Origin: an uncultured Dehalococcoidia bacterium
Lineage (GTDB): Bacteria; Chloroflexota; Dehalococcoidia; Dehalococcoidales; UBA3254
DNA: 8,582 nt
Reading direction: 5' to 3'
NCBI GenBank assembly: GCA_903890885.1
Contig: CAITCX010000198.1
Location: 1-8,582, forward strand
The position numbers and the translations under genes were made by a program. This document shows positions 1 through 6,729 of this stretch, in pieces. Below the pieces are notes generated by a model. It saw only the letters and a list, made by a program, of their open reading frames with translations, had not been told where the DNA came from and searched no databases. Numbering within the stretch: position 1 is the stretch's first letter; each line of letters begins with the position of its first letter.

Positions 1-1951
1 CTCCAAAGCCAATGATACCACCACCTTCAGTTCATTCAACGCCATCGGCATGATAGAAGTGCCCGATCTGTATACCGTGACCTTCAGCGGACCTTCAGCG
101 AACATGACCGCGACATGGCCCGGCTCTCCCGCTGTGAAGGCAATAGTATTCCAGAAGACCAGCGACAGCTTCAATGAAATGATTCTGCAAAGCGCGCTGG
201 GTTTCCCGAGCACGAGCGACACGTACTACCTCGGCGACTCGAACACGGTGCCTACTTTCAGCGGCACTACCATAGTCGCTCCTTACAAGGAGACTGGTTA
301 CAACTTCATTAAAAGGCTTATCAAGTCAGTCGACGGTGGCAACACCTGGTCTCTTATCTCGGTTCCTGTTCCCACCGATACCACCACTGCCACCACGGCT
401 TTAACCATCCTGAGCGCGGATGCTTATTGGATTGGTTACACCGGCTATATCCGCAGCAACACCGGCTCAGCTATCGCTGTGCCCAATTCGCTGACTCCCA
501 GCCTGATTACATTCACCAATTACCCGACGGATTCTAAATCAATCCTGGTAAAATGCACCGACGGCTCTTACCTGTACACCACTGACGGCGGCGCCGCCTG
601 GACCACCCTGGGCAATACTGCCCAGTGGCCACCCGCCTCCATCAATTACTCTAAATACGTCGCCAATGGAACTGAAAAGGCACAATGGATAATTGATTCA
701 AGCAACCAATTCTACAAGTGGATATTGGGCACCAGCACCACCTGGGAACTCACCGATCTGGGTAGCTCCGCACCTGCTGGAATGACTGCTGGCATGACCC
801 TGGGCTCCAGCATGAAATTCGATATCGTGGGCGGCGTGTACTTCATCGTCACTCCCGCAACTGCTTCCAATTCTGGCCAGCTGTGGCGCAATGTTGAGGA
901 CAACGGACAATATTGGAAAGCGGTCACTAATTCTGACTTTACTAACTTCAGAGGCACGATGGGCACCGGAACTATCAGCCCTTCGGCCGACGGCACTTAC
1001 CTGTATCAGTATAAATTAGCCGGAACCTCTGCTCCTACCAACGGAATGACCTGGTTCAAGGTCATGGAATACACTGATCAGGCTGTGGCTCCCCCGGCTT
1101 TAACCAGCCCTGCCGCCAACGCTGAAGTAAACCTGCCCGTAGACTTCTCCTACACCTCCAAATACAGCAATGATTTAGCCGCGTATGAGCTTCAGGTAGC
1201 CCGCGACGCTGACTTCACCATGGGTGTCTTACCGTCCAAGACCAACCTGTACCTGACCCAAATCAATCCTATTACCCTTGAAACCGGAGTCAAATACTAC
1301 TGGAGAGTACGCCTGGCCGGCACCACCAGCTCTACCAGTGGCACGACAGTTACTCCATCAGGATTGATGAGCAAATGGAGCGATCCTCGCGTCTTAACCG
1401 TCAAGACCGCTGGCAACTCTTCTACCAGCGTTGACAACGTAGATAGCGTTTATCCTCCCCGCGGACAGACCGGAGTCTCAATTTCCCCCGTCATCACCTG
1501 GGGCACCGTAGCCAATGCTACTTACAATGTACAGTTGGCTTCTGATTCCGCTTTCAAAACCATTGTTGATCAGGCCTCAAGCCTGACCGTGGCCGTCTGG
1601 ACTCCTTCCAAGGCTCTTGATAACAGCAAGGTTTATTATTGGAAGGTCCAGGCAGTAGTAAACGGTATTAATAGCGACTGGGTAGCTTTCGCCTTCACCA
1701 CTGCTGCCCCGGTTGCCCCCGTTTCCACAGTAGCTCCTCCCGCGGGTGGTGCTGGAGCTGCTCCTCCTCAGACCATAGTTATCCCGACCCCCGTCATCAA
1801 TGTCCCGGCCGCTACGGTTAACGTAAACGTGCCGACCCCAGGCTCAACTCAGGCCCCGGCTACTCCCGCTTACATCTGGGTCATCATTGTAATCGGCGCA
1901 GTTCTCGTGGTCGCAGTAGTTGTCCTGATCGTCAGAACCCGCAGAGTCTAG
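1..1951 (+). CDS. Surface-exposed Asp-box/Fn3-like membrane-anchored protein, 5'-truncated by the window edge
   Basis: The reading frame is open from base 2, upstream of the first ATG (base 50). The 16 residues before that ATG align with the middle of the downstream paralogue (near its residue 570), so this is a C-terminal fragment of 649 residues and its true start lies outside the window. Numbering from base 2, Asp-box (BNR) motifs occur at about 109-116 (SVDGGNTW) and 193-200 (TTDGGAAW), typical of beta-propeller blades. Two fibronectin-III-like domains follow at about 362-469 and 483-567, each with a Y-Y-W-[RK]-V core. A Pro/Ala/Thr-rich linker follows, then one hydrophobic helix (about 624-644) and a basic tail (RTRRV). 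The inferred topology is a large extracellular part anchored at the C-terminus. No catalytic sialidase motif was seen, so binding, adhesion or a cell-wall/S-layer role is more likely than catalysis. The protein is rich in Thr, Ser, Ala and Gly. Its exact function is unknown. Confidence 0.85.
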   Translation, partial: SKANDTTTFSSFNAIGMIEVPDLYTVTFSGPSANMTATWPGSPAVKAIVFQKTSDSFNEMILQSALGFPSTSDTYYLGDSNTVPTFSGTTIVAPYKETGYNFIKRLIKSVDGGNTWSLISVPVPTDTTTATTALTILSADAYWIGYTGYIRSNTGSAIAVPNSLTPSLITFTNYPTDSKSILVKCTDGSYLYTTDGGAAWTTLGNTAQWPPASINYSKYVANGTEKAQWIIDSSNQFYKWILGTSTTWELTDLGSSAPAGMTAGMTLGSSMKFDIVGGVYFIVTPATASNSGQLWRNVEDNGQYWKAVTNSDFTNFRGTMGTGTISPSADGTYLYQYKLAGTSAPTNGMTWFKVMEYTDQAVAPPALTSPAANAEVNLPVDFSYTSKYSNDLAAYELQVARDADFTMGVLPSKTNLYLTQINPITLETGVKYYWRVRLAGTTSSTSGTTVTPSGLMSKWSDPRVLTVKTAGNSSTSVDNVDSVYPPRGQTGVSISPVITWGTVANATYNVQLASDSAFKTIVDQASSLTVAVWTPSKALDNSKVYYWKVQAVVNGINSDWVAFAFTTAAPVAPVSTVAPPAGGAGAAPPQTIVIPTPVINVPAATVNVNVPTPGSTQAPATPAYIWVIIVIGAVLVVAVVVLIVRTRRV

Positions 1952-1969
1952 TCTCTCCGCAAGGAATGA

Positions 1970-1984
1970 TTAGCTGCTAGCTAA
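1970..1984 (+). other. Small hairpin after the stop of the first surface gene
   Basis: TTAGC (1970-1974) and GCTAA (1980-1984) can pair around a 5-base loop, just before the main terminator. It may be a minor part of the 3' end of the transcript. The stem is short, so the call is weak. Confidence 0.25.
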
Positions 1985-1991
1985 ACCAAGT

Positions 1992-2023
1992 AAGCCCCCC
2001 CGGCACTGCCGGGGGGGCTTTTT
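1992..2023 (+). terminator. Strong intrinsic terminator of the first surface gene
   Basis: A perfect 13-bp stem pairs 1992-2004 with 2008-2020 around the 3-base loop ACT. Its core is a run of seven C against seven G. The T-run 2019-2023 follows on the + strand. It lies about 40 bases after the stop codon and separates the two paralogous genes into different transcription units. Confidence 0.92.
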
Positions 2024-2103
2024 GCGTTCATCTGCTTTAATATACCCCCCGCATTAATGGCGATTCTTCTACGTACAAACCATGACGATAATCATATAGA
2101 AGC

Positions 2104-2132
2104 ATGACAGGCAATGATTGCAGTCATAATAT
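2104..2132 (+). promoter_or_regulatory. Possible sigma-70-type promoter for the second surface gene
   Basis: ATGACA (2104-2109, five of six matches to TTGACA) is followed after 17 bases by TAATAT (2127-2132, four of six to TATAAT). The overlapping CATAAT (2125-2130) is a better -10 but leaves only 15 bases of spacer. It lies in an AT-rich gap between the upstream terminator and the gene, and would give a leader of about 270 bases. It was assigned by eye only. Confidence 0.35.
2114..2127. promoter_or_regulatory. Imperfect palindrome overlapping the putative -10, possible operator
   Basis: ATGATTGCAGTCAT is a 14-base near-palindrome centred on TGCA with one mismatched pair. It overlaps the proposed spacer and -10. 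A direct repeat CATGAC occurs at 2081-2086 and again at 2103-2108, 22 bases apart (about two helical turns). This suggests a regulator-binding region, but short repeats of this kind can arise by chance. Confidence 0.25.
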
Positions 2133-2225
2133 GCTGTGACAAAAACAACCTGATTTATCAAATGTGAATGACAAAAAACACTATTGCAAATCGCGGGCGG
2201 GAGTTAAATTGGTTAAACGATTCTC

Positions 2226-2369
2226 ATATTTTGGAGTCGCAATTGTAAATTGCCCCGAAAATATAAGGGGCAGCCAGGAGAAACTGGAGGTGATTTTTGG
2301 GAACTTTATTCATAGCCTGACGCAAGGCTACCCGAACAATCGGAGATAAATATCTGTTCTGGGAGACAG
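2226..2369 (+). ncRNA. Hairpin-dense 5' leader of the second surface gene, candidate structured or regulatory RNA
   Basis: Consecutive inverted repeats fill this stretch. An outer stem pairs 2226-2232 with 2258-2264 and encloses GCAATT/AATTGC (2239-2244 with 2248-2253). A competing stem TGCCCC/GGGGCA (2251-2256 with 2267-2272) shares bases with both. CCAG/CTGG (2274-2277 with 2284-2287) has a GAGAAA loop. TAGCC/GGCTA (2313-2317 with 2326-2330) has the loop TGACGCAA. CCGA/TCGG (2332-2335 with 2340-2343) has an ACAA loop. A bulged stem at 2354-2369 ends 21 bases before the ribosome-binding site. The two mutually exclusive 5' stems look like a switch. I do not recognise a known riboswitch class. 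The pairing is seen directly; the regulatory role is inferred. Confidence 0.4.
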
Positions 2370-2390
2370 TTTAAATATAAACAAATCTTG

Positions 2391-2396
2391 AAGGAG
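2391..2396 (+). promoter_or_regulatory. Ribosome-binding site of the second surface gene
   Basis: AAGGAG lies 12 bases upstream of the ATG at 2409, slightly longer than usual spacing. An in-frame TAG (2406-2408) touches the ATG, so no upstream start is possible in this frame, and the residues after the ATG form a clean signal peptide. Confidence 0.75.
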
Positions 2397-2408
2397 ATAT
2401 TAAAATAG

Positions 2409-5400
2409 ATGAGAAAGCTGAACAAGATCCTGGGTGTTGTCCTGACGCTGGCTATTTTAGCCGCTTCCTTAGCGTTGGCGGTACCGGTGGCCGCCGGCAC
2501 CAATGCCTGGACGGAACTGGCTAAAATGGCGGTTACCGCGGGAACGGACACTTATATTTACACTATCGCGGCTGACGGAACCACCATGTATATGTGGACA
2601 CCTGTTAAAACCAACGTGACCGCGTCTTCCACAGGTACTACGCTGAAGGTTTCAAACACTGTCGGTTTTGGCCCCGGTCCTATCCTGATCGGAACTGTCG
2701 CCGCCACTATCAGCGCTGTGACCAGCAGCACCACCTCAATAACTCTGACTGCTCCTGTCGCAGCCCCCGCCGGAGCGCAGGTTGCGGCCACTGGTACTGC
2801 AGTTGCCGGTGCGGTTTACAAATCTACAGATGCCGGCTTGACCTGGACCGCCACCGGTTTAAACACTCCCCGGATTGTCGATTATACTTACGGCTCAGTT
2901 GCGAACATCAGGGGCATCAAAGTCTGTCCGACTGACCCCAATAACCTGGTAGCCTGGGACTCTTACATCCCCGCTGTTGGCTCAACACCTGCCGTGCCCG
3001 CCAGCATTTACCGTTCCACAGATGGAAGCAAGGTCTGGACCAGGCTGGCTGGTGCGGACAATATTACTGGAGCCGGCACCACCTCTATCTACTCCGTGGA
3101 TATTGTAGATAACGGTGGTATACAGATACTGGTCGGTACCAACAAGGGTGTGGGTTGTTTCACGAGTAATGACGCTGTTTGGAAAAGTACCATTAACAGC
3201 AGCTCAACTCCGTCCAACGTTAACACACCGGTGAATTTGTTCGGCTATTCAGCTAAAACCACATATACCGGTGCGTCCGGCTCTAAGGTTTCTGTTGCCA
3301 GCACCGCCGGTTTTAATCCGGGAGCCTCCATACTGGTTGACTCTGAAATAGCGACTTTAAACAGCATTGAAAACTCTACTTCTCTGGTAATAGCCAGTCC
3401 TTTAACCGGTTCACATTCTGCTTCAACCTCTTTAGTTACGCAGAGTTTTTCAACGCCCACTTATGCTGTAGCCTTCGCTCCCAATTACGACACCAGCCGG
3501 GAAATACTGGGGGTCACCATCGATAACTCGACTGGAGTTTTGGGAACCTATCTCAGGACTTATGTCAGGAATGATGCGACCTGGGATTACCAGGTGCAGA
3601 AGGCCGCTTTAAAGAAAAGCAATACCGTTGATATCACAGCTATCACAGGGGCCTCCCTGGCTTTCCCCAGCGACTATGATTTTGCTTCTTCAAGCACCAA
3701 CAAGGTTTATGTGGGACTGGACAACAGCACTGTTAGCGCGGCTGGAGTGGCTACCGCGGACCCTTCGGGCTTTGGCGATCTATACCGTGTCAATGGCTCG
3801 ACAGTATCCAACTCCGCCACCGCGCCGAAAGTCTATGACCTGGGTGTTGACAGTGGCGTCATGAGCGTGGCCTGCAGCGGTACGGCTGCCAGCGCCACCC
3901 TTATCGTGGGCCTGACCGTGCCCGCTTCAAGTTTTAACGCCGTCTCGGCAGCGGTAGTCAAGACTTCTACGGATGCCGATACGGTGACCCTGGACATAGC
4001 TACCTGGATAGAATCCACCAAGAATCCTTACGGCACGCTGGGCCAGGCAAATGTTCAACTGGATTCTAAAGGCAGCCTGTATGTGGGCACCCGTGGCGAT
4101 TGCACTGCCTTCTTCAAAGCCAACGAGGCCACTTTCAACTCTTTCAACGGCATCTCGATGTTTGACGTTATTGACCTCTACACCGTTAAAATTGGCGGTC
4201 AAGTCGGTTTCGAATCAGGAGAGGTTACAACCAACCCCAAAACTATAAGTAACATGCAATTTCAGACCGGTTCTTCCGGCTCCAGAGAGTTGATTCTGGA
4301 GAGCAACGTTAAAATAGTACCGGGCGGCGGTGGTGGTAGTGGTCCTTCACCCATGTACAATAGCGGTGGCGTGATTCTGCTGGAACAGGATATGGGTGGA
4401 GGTGCACCATCCAAGTTTCTTTATAAATCTACCGATGGTGGCGATAGCTGGTCTTATGCCCTGTTGCCTGTTGAACCCGGTCAAACCCCTAAATCGGTAT
4501 TGCTGGTCGACGGGGATACCTGGTGGGTAGCCTGGAACGGTTATATCGCCAGCAGTGCCGGAATCAGGATAGCAGTGCCCGTTTCGTTTGGAGCCATCTC
4601 CGAAATTACATCAGTGGATAGTCCCACCAGTCCCATGAACATCTCGTTAAAATGCGCTACCGGGACCGTAACTTCCAGCGATGGTGGAAAGACCTGGACA
4701 AATACGCCCCCAACTTCTACCGGTTTTCCTGGCGTTGCCCTGATGGCTCCTAAAAAAGTGGGAGATATCAACTGGCTTATGGATAATTACTGGAATTTCT
4801 GGTATGAGACCAGCGCCGGTACTAATGTCTATGAGAAAAACCAGCTTGGCGTCGGTATGCCCATCGAGATGAAGCTAGAAAGGACAGCGGCCAGTTCTGC
4901 CGTTAACGTTGGCACCACCGGGTTGGAATTCTTCGTCCTCGGTGGCGTCTCCTTCTTTGTCCATGGGAATAACCCCTACGGTCAGTTGTGGAGCAACACG
5001 GGCACCACCGGCGCTGATTGGAGGCCGGTACCCGGAACCGAATATTCTGCCGCGGGTATGAAAGGCACTTTCAGCGCATTTAAAGCAACCGATCAGAGCG
5101 GTGGTGGAGCTGCTCCCGCTGGTGGAGGTGGAGGTGGAGGTGCTGGTCCTGCGAAACCGCCTGCTGGTGGTGGTGGTGGTCCCCCTGTCCCCACCATTAC
5201 CGGTATTACACCTAAATCAGGCCCGACAGCCGGCGGCACCGTTGTTACCATCGGCGGAAATGGCCTGGGTGGCGGAATAGGGACTGTGACCTTTGGTGGG
5301 GTTGCGGCCACAGGCATCAGCACAACTGGGAACCCGCCTTCGTATGTCTGTACTACTCCGCCGCACGATGCGGGAGCCGTTGATGTGGTAATTATCAATG

Positions 5401-6506
5401 GTGGCGGCACAGCCACCAGCGCTGGCGGCTTTACCTATGGTAGTGGACCGGTTTCCGCTATTATACCGGATTCCGGTCGGAACACCGGCGAAAATACCTG
5501 GACCATCAGCGCCATAAACTATATCAGCAGCGCTGCTGCTCAGGCTCCTGCTCCTGCAGCTGCTGCCAGCGGAGGGCTTTACTATACCGGCAGCGTGGCT
5601 CTGAACCTTGCCTGGTCTGCGCCTGCGGATGGAGCGACCAACCCCGTATTAGTGGAATACACTGATACAACCATTTATGCGCCGGTGCCGCAGAGCCCGG
5701 CCCCAAATGCTGTAGTCAGCAGCCCGGTGGACTTCACGTTTACTTCACAATACAGCAACGCTGATGCCGGCTATCAAGTGCAGATCGCCAGGGATGCTGA
5801 CTTCGAAACGATAGTAGACAGCATTACCAGTGTTGGCCAAGGACTAGTGGGAATTGACCTGGATCCCTCTGACACCTATTATTGGAGAGTGCGCATGAAC
5901 GGGGCGCTGGGCGACGGCCGCGGCTTGATGAGCATGTGGAGTGTCGCTAACAGCTTCAGTGTCAAATCCGTCAATGGCGTTGCCAATAGCATAGATAAAA
6001 GCCAATACGTATTTCCTGCCAGGAGTCAGACAGGGGTATCCCTGGACCCGGTCATGACCTGGGGCATAGTCAACAACGCTAACTATAACACTCAGCTGGC
6101 CACGGATTACGGATTTACCAGCATAGTGGATTCGGCCAAAGATCTGTCTGTAGCGCTGTGGCAGCCTGCTAAAACTCTGGAACCCAACAAGAAATATTAC
6201 TGGAGAGTCCAGGCTGTAAACAGCGGAATCAGCAGTGACTGGGTGGTCTTTTACTTCACGACCGGCGGCCTGCCTGGATCTGCTGCAGGATCTCCCGCGC
6301 CAGGAGTTGGGCGTCCCGCCTCGACCATAGCGATGCCTACTAACCCTGTGATCAACGTCCCGACCGCTCAGGTCAACCTGAACGGGTCTGGCGGCGCGGC
6401 CCAGAATGCGGGCACTCCGCCTTACGTCTGGGTAGTCATCGTAATAGGAGCAATCCTGGTGGTAGCGGTGCTTGTCCTGATAATCAGAGGCAACAGCTCA
6501 AAATAG
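2409..6506 (+). CDS. Large modular surface protein: signal peptide, Asp-box repeats, IPT/TIG, two Fn3-like domains, C-terminal anchor
   Basis: This complete 1365-residue protein starts with a Sec signal peptide (basic RKLNK, hydrophobic 7-27, likely cleavage after Ala29). Asp-box motifs lie near 139-146 (STDAGLTW), 203-210 (STDGSKVW), 674-681 (STDGGDSW) and 756-763 (SSDGGKTW). Two related ~65-residue modules (67-132, 283-345) interrupt the propeller-like part. After a Gly-rich linker (897-925) comes an IPT/TIG domain (927-1010), then an IPT-like fragment and an Ala/Pro-rich stretch (about 1014-1057). Fn3-like domains follow at 1092-1187 and 1200-1286, then a Pro/Gly linker and a transmembrane helix (1339-1359) with a short tail. 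From residue 570 on it is a paralogue of the gene ending at 1951, but that gene lacks the IPT block. IPT and Fn3 domains are common in extracellular binding proteins, so an adhesin or S-layer-like role is inferred. No enzymatic residues were recognised. It is probably monocistronic, since terminators lie on both sides. Confidence 0.9.
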   Translation: MRKLNKILGVVLTLAILAASLALAVPVAAGTNAWTELAKMAVTAGTDTYIYTIAADGTTMYMWTPVKTNVTASSTGTTLKVSNTVGFGPGPILIGTVAATISAVTSSTTSITLTAPVAAPAGAQVAATGTAVAGAVYKSTDAGLTWTATGLNTPRIVDYTYGSVANIRGIKVCPTDPNNLVAWDSYIPAVGSTPAVPASIYRSTDGSKVWTRLAGADNITGAGTTSIYSVDIVDNGGIQILVGTNKGVGCFTSNDAVWKSTINSSSTPSNVNTPVNLFGYSAKTTYTGASGSKVSVASTAGFNPGASILVDSEIATLNSIENSTSLVIASPLTGSHSASTSLVTQSFSTPTYAVAFAPNYDTSREILGVTIDNSTGVLGTYLRTYVRNDATWDYQVQKAALKKSNTVDITAITGASLAFPSDYDFASSSTNKVYVGLDNSTVSAAGVATADPSGFGDLYRVNGSTVSNSATAPKVYDLGVDSGVMSVACSGTAASATLIVGLTVPASSFNAVSAAVVKTSTDADTVTLDIATWIESTKNPYGTLGQANVQLDSKGSLYVGTRGDCTAFFKANEATFNSFNGISMFDVIDLYTVKIGGQVGFESGEVTTNPKTISNMQFQTGSSGSRELILESNVKIVPGGGGGSGPSPMYNSGGVILLEQDMGGGAPSKFLYKSTDGGDSWSYALLPVEPGQTPKSVLLVDGDTWWVAWNGYIASSAGIRIAVPVSFGAISEITSVDSPTSPMNISLKCATGTVTSSDGGKTWTNTPPTSTGFPGVALMAPKKVGDINWLMDNYWNFWYETSAGTNVYEKNQLGVGMPIEMKLERTAASSAVNVGTTGLEFFVLGGVSFFVHGNNPYGQLWSNTGTTGADWRPVPGTEYSAAGMKGTFSAFKATDQSGGGAAPAGGGGGGGAGPAKPPAGGGGGPPVPTITGITPKSGPTAGGTVVTIGGNGLGGGIGTVTFGGVAATGISTTGNPPSYVCTTPPHDAGAVDVVIINGGGTATSAGGFTYGSGPVSAIIPDSGRNTGENTWTISAINYISSAAAQAPAPAAAASGGLYYTGSVALNLAWSAPADGATNPVLVEYTDTTIYAPVPQSPAPNAVVSSPVDFTFTSQYSNADAGYQVQIARDADFETIVDSITSVGQGLVGIDLDPSDTYYWRVRMNGALGDGRGLMSMWSVANSFSVKSVNGVANSIDKSQYVFPARSQTGVSLDPVMTWGIVNNANYNTQLATDYGFTSIVDSAKDLSVALWQPAKTLEPNKKYYWRVQAVNSGISSDWVVFYFTTGGLPGSAAGSPAPGVGRPASTIAMPTNPVINVPTAQVNLNGSGGAAQNAGTPPYVWVVIVIGAILVVAVLVLIIRGNSSK
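2607..2804 (+). repeat. First copy of a ~65-residue internal module in the second surface protein
   Basis: Residues 67-132 match residues 283-345 of the same protein in pattern: a T/S-rich start, [LK]-x-V-[SA]-x-[TS]-x-G-F-x-P-G, a short beta pair, then a Ser/Thr-rich strand and an A/P/L-rich end. The copy sits between the strand TMYMWT and the Asp-box strand AVYKSTDAG, which would be adjacent in a normal blade, so it looks like an insertion into one. The copies are divergent, so they are protein-level repeats rather than exact DNA repeats. Confidence 0.55.
3255..3443 (+). repeat. Second copy of the ~65-residue internal module
   Basis: Residues 283-345 repeat the module seen at residues 67-132, with the signature S-x-V-A-S-T-A-G-F-N-P-G, then an I-L-V-D-S-E-I strand and an S-L-V-I-A-S-P-L strand ending near a His-containing turn. 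The G-F-x-x-G...E pattern resembles small beta modules seen in phage-tail and surface proteins; this resemblance is from memory. Flanking sequence again looks propeller-like. Confidence 0.5.
5097..5186 (+). repeat. GGN-repeat tract encoding a poly-glycine linker
   Basis: Tandem GGT/GGA codons encode runs of five to six glycines split by Ala/Pro-rich residues (897-925). The tract lies immediately before the IPT/TIG domain and is absent from the upstream paralogue. Tracts of this kind are prone to slippage, so length variation between strains is plausible. Confidence 0.7.
5187..5438 (+). other. Segment encoding an IPT/TIG (Ig-like) domain
   Basis: Residues 927-1010 carry the family pattern: I-T-G-I-T-P-K-S-G-P-x-x-G-G-T-x-V-T-I-x-G-x-G-L, then V-T-F-G-G-V-A-A, then a C-T-T-P-P segment, V-D-V-V-I-I-N-G-G-G-T and a closing F-T-Y. 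This is close to a full-length IPT/TIG fold. IPT domains are common in extracellular and adhesion proteins. Confidence 0.85.
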
Positions 6507-6525
6507 TCTCTTTGAAAAGAGAGAC
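6506..6525 (+). other. Short hairpin overlapping the stop codon of the second surface gene
   Basis: GTCTCT (6506-6511) pairs with AGAGAC (6520-6525). The stem can extend by a T-G and a T-A pair to leave a GAAA loop. It begins at the last base of the TAG stop and precedes the main terminator. It may protect the 3' end or act with the terminator. Confidence 0.4.
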
Positions 6526-6535
6526 CTTCTAAGAT

Positions 6536-6579
6536 AAACCAAAAAGCCCCTTGAAATAGTCGGGGGGCTTTTTGGTTTT
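6536..6579 (+). terminator. Intrinsic terminator of the second surface gene
   Basis: A continuous 15-bp stem pairs 6536-6550 with 6564-6578. Its GC core is GCCCC/GGGGC, flanked by A5/T5 and CC/GG, with a 13-base loop. T-runs at 6569-6573 and 6576-6579 follow the core. The A-rich left arm means it could also act on the opposite strand, though no opposing gene lies nearby. Confidence 0.9.
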
Positions 6580-6612
6580 CAGCTAGTGAAGAGTTAATAG
6601 AGATAAACAAAT

Positions 6613-6641
6613 TTGACAAAAGTTGCACCCCGTTCTAGATT
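6613..6641 (+). promoter_or_regulatory. Sigma-70-type promoter of the copZ-copA operon
   Basis: A perfect TTGACA (6613-6618), a 17-base spacer and TAGATT (6636-6641) form the best promoter in the window. It lies just after the upstream terminator and gives a leader of about 80 bases to copZ. The palindrome AGCATGCT (6645-6652), inside the inverted pair ATTGA/TCAAT (6639-6643, 6652-6656), sits at the expected transcription start and could be an operator. No classical CueR or CsoR site was recognised. Confidence 0.65.
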
Positions 6642-6677
6642 GATAGCATGCTCAATAATCTGACGCGCTGAACCATC

Positions 6678-6683
6678 TATAAT
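6678..6683 (+). promoter_or_regulatory. Possible second -10 element upstream of copZ
   Basis: A perfect TATAAT lies 46 bases before the copZ start. No acceptable -35 is found at 16-18 bases upstream and there is no TG extension, so it may be a weak or activator-dependent promoter, or chance. Confidence 0.25.
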
Positions 6684-6716
6684 GTAAATAGAAAATAGTC
6701 AGACCATTCCCAGGCC

Positions 6717-6723
6717 AAGGAGG
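6717..6723 (+). promoter_or_regulatory. Strong ribosome-binding site of copZ
   Basis: AAGGAGG lies 6 bases upstream of the ATG at 6730, near-ideal spacing, and fixes the start. Confidence 0.85.
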
Positions 6724-6729
6724 TAGCAG

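Noticed and set aside
2274..2343. Partial likeness to the cyclic-di-GMP-I riboswitch core (TGACGCAAGGC against GACGCAAAGC)
   Set aside because: The expected upstream GCAAA...GAAA helix directly before this core and the downstream receptor helix are not in the right places, and here the bases form the loop of a simple TAGCC/GGCTA hairpin.
2164..2349. 61-codon GTG-start ORF in the gap before the second surface gene
   Set aside because: It has no ribosome-binding site, its codons run through the hairpin series, and the product has no recognisable fold. The structured-leader reading explains the region better.
326..4697. Sialidase or other glycoside hydrolase function from the Asp-box motifs
   Set aside because: Asp-boxes are structural and occur in many propellers. 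No R-I-P motif or catalytic set was seen, so no enzyme is called.
5093..5416. Proline-rich 107-residue ORF on the - strand
   Set aside because: It is the complement of the GGN glycine tract and IPT segment of the real gene. Poly-Pro on the opposite strand is expected.
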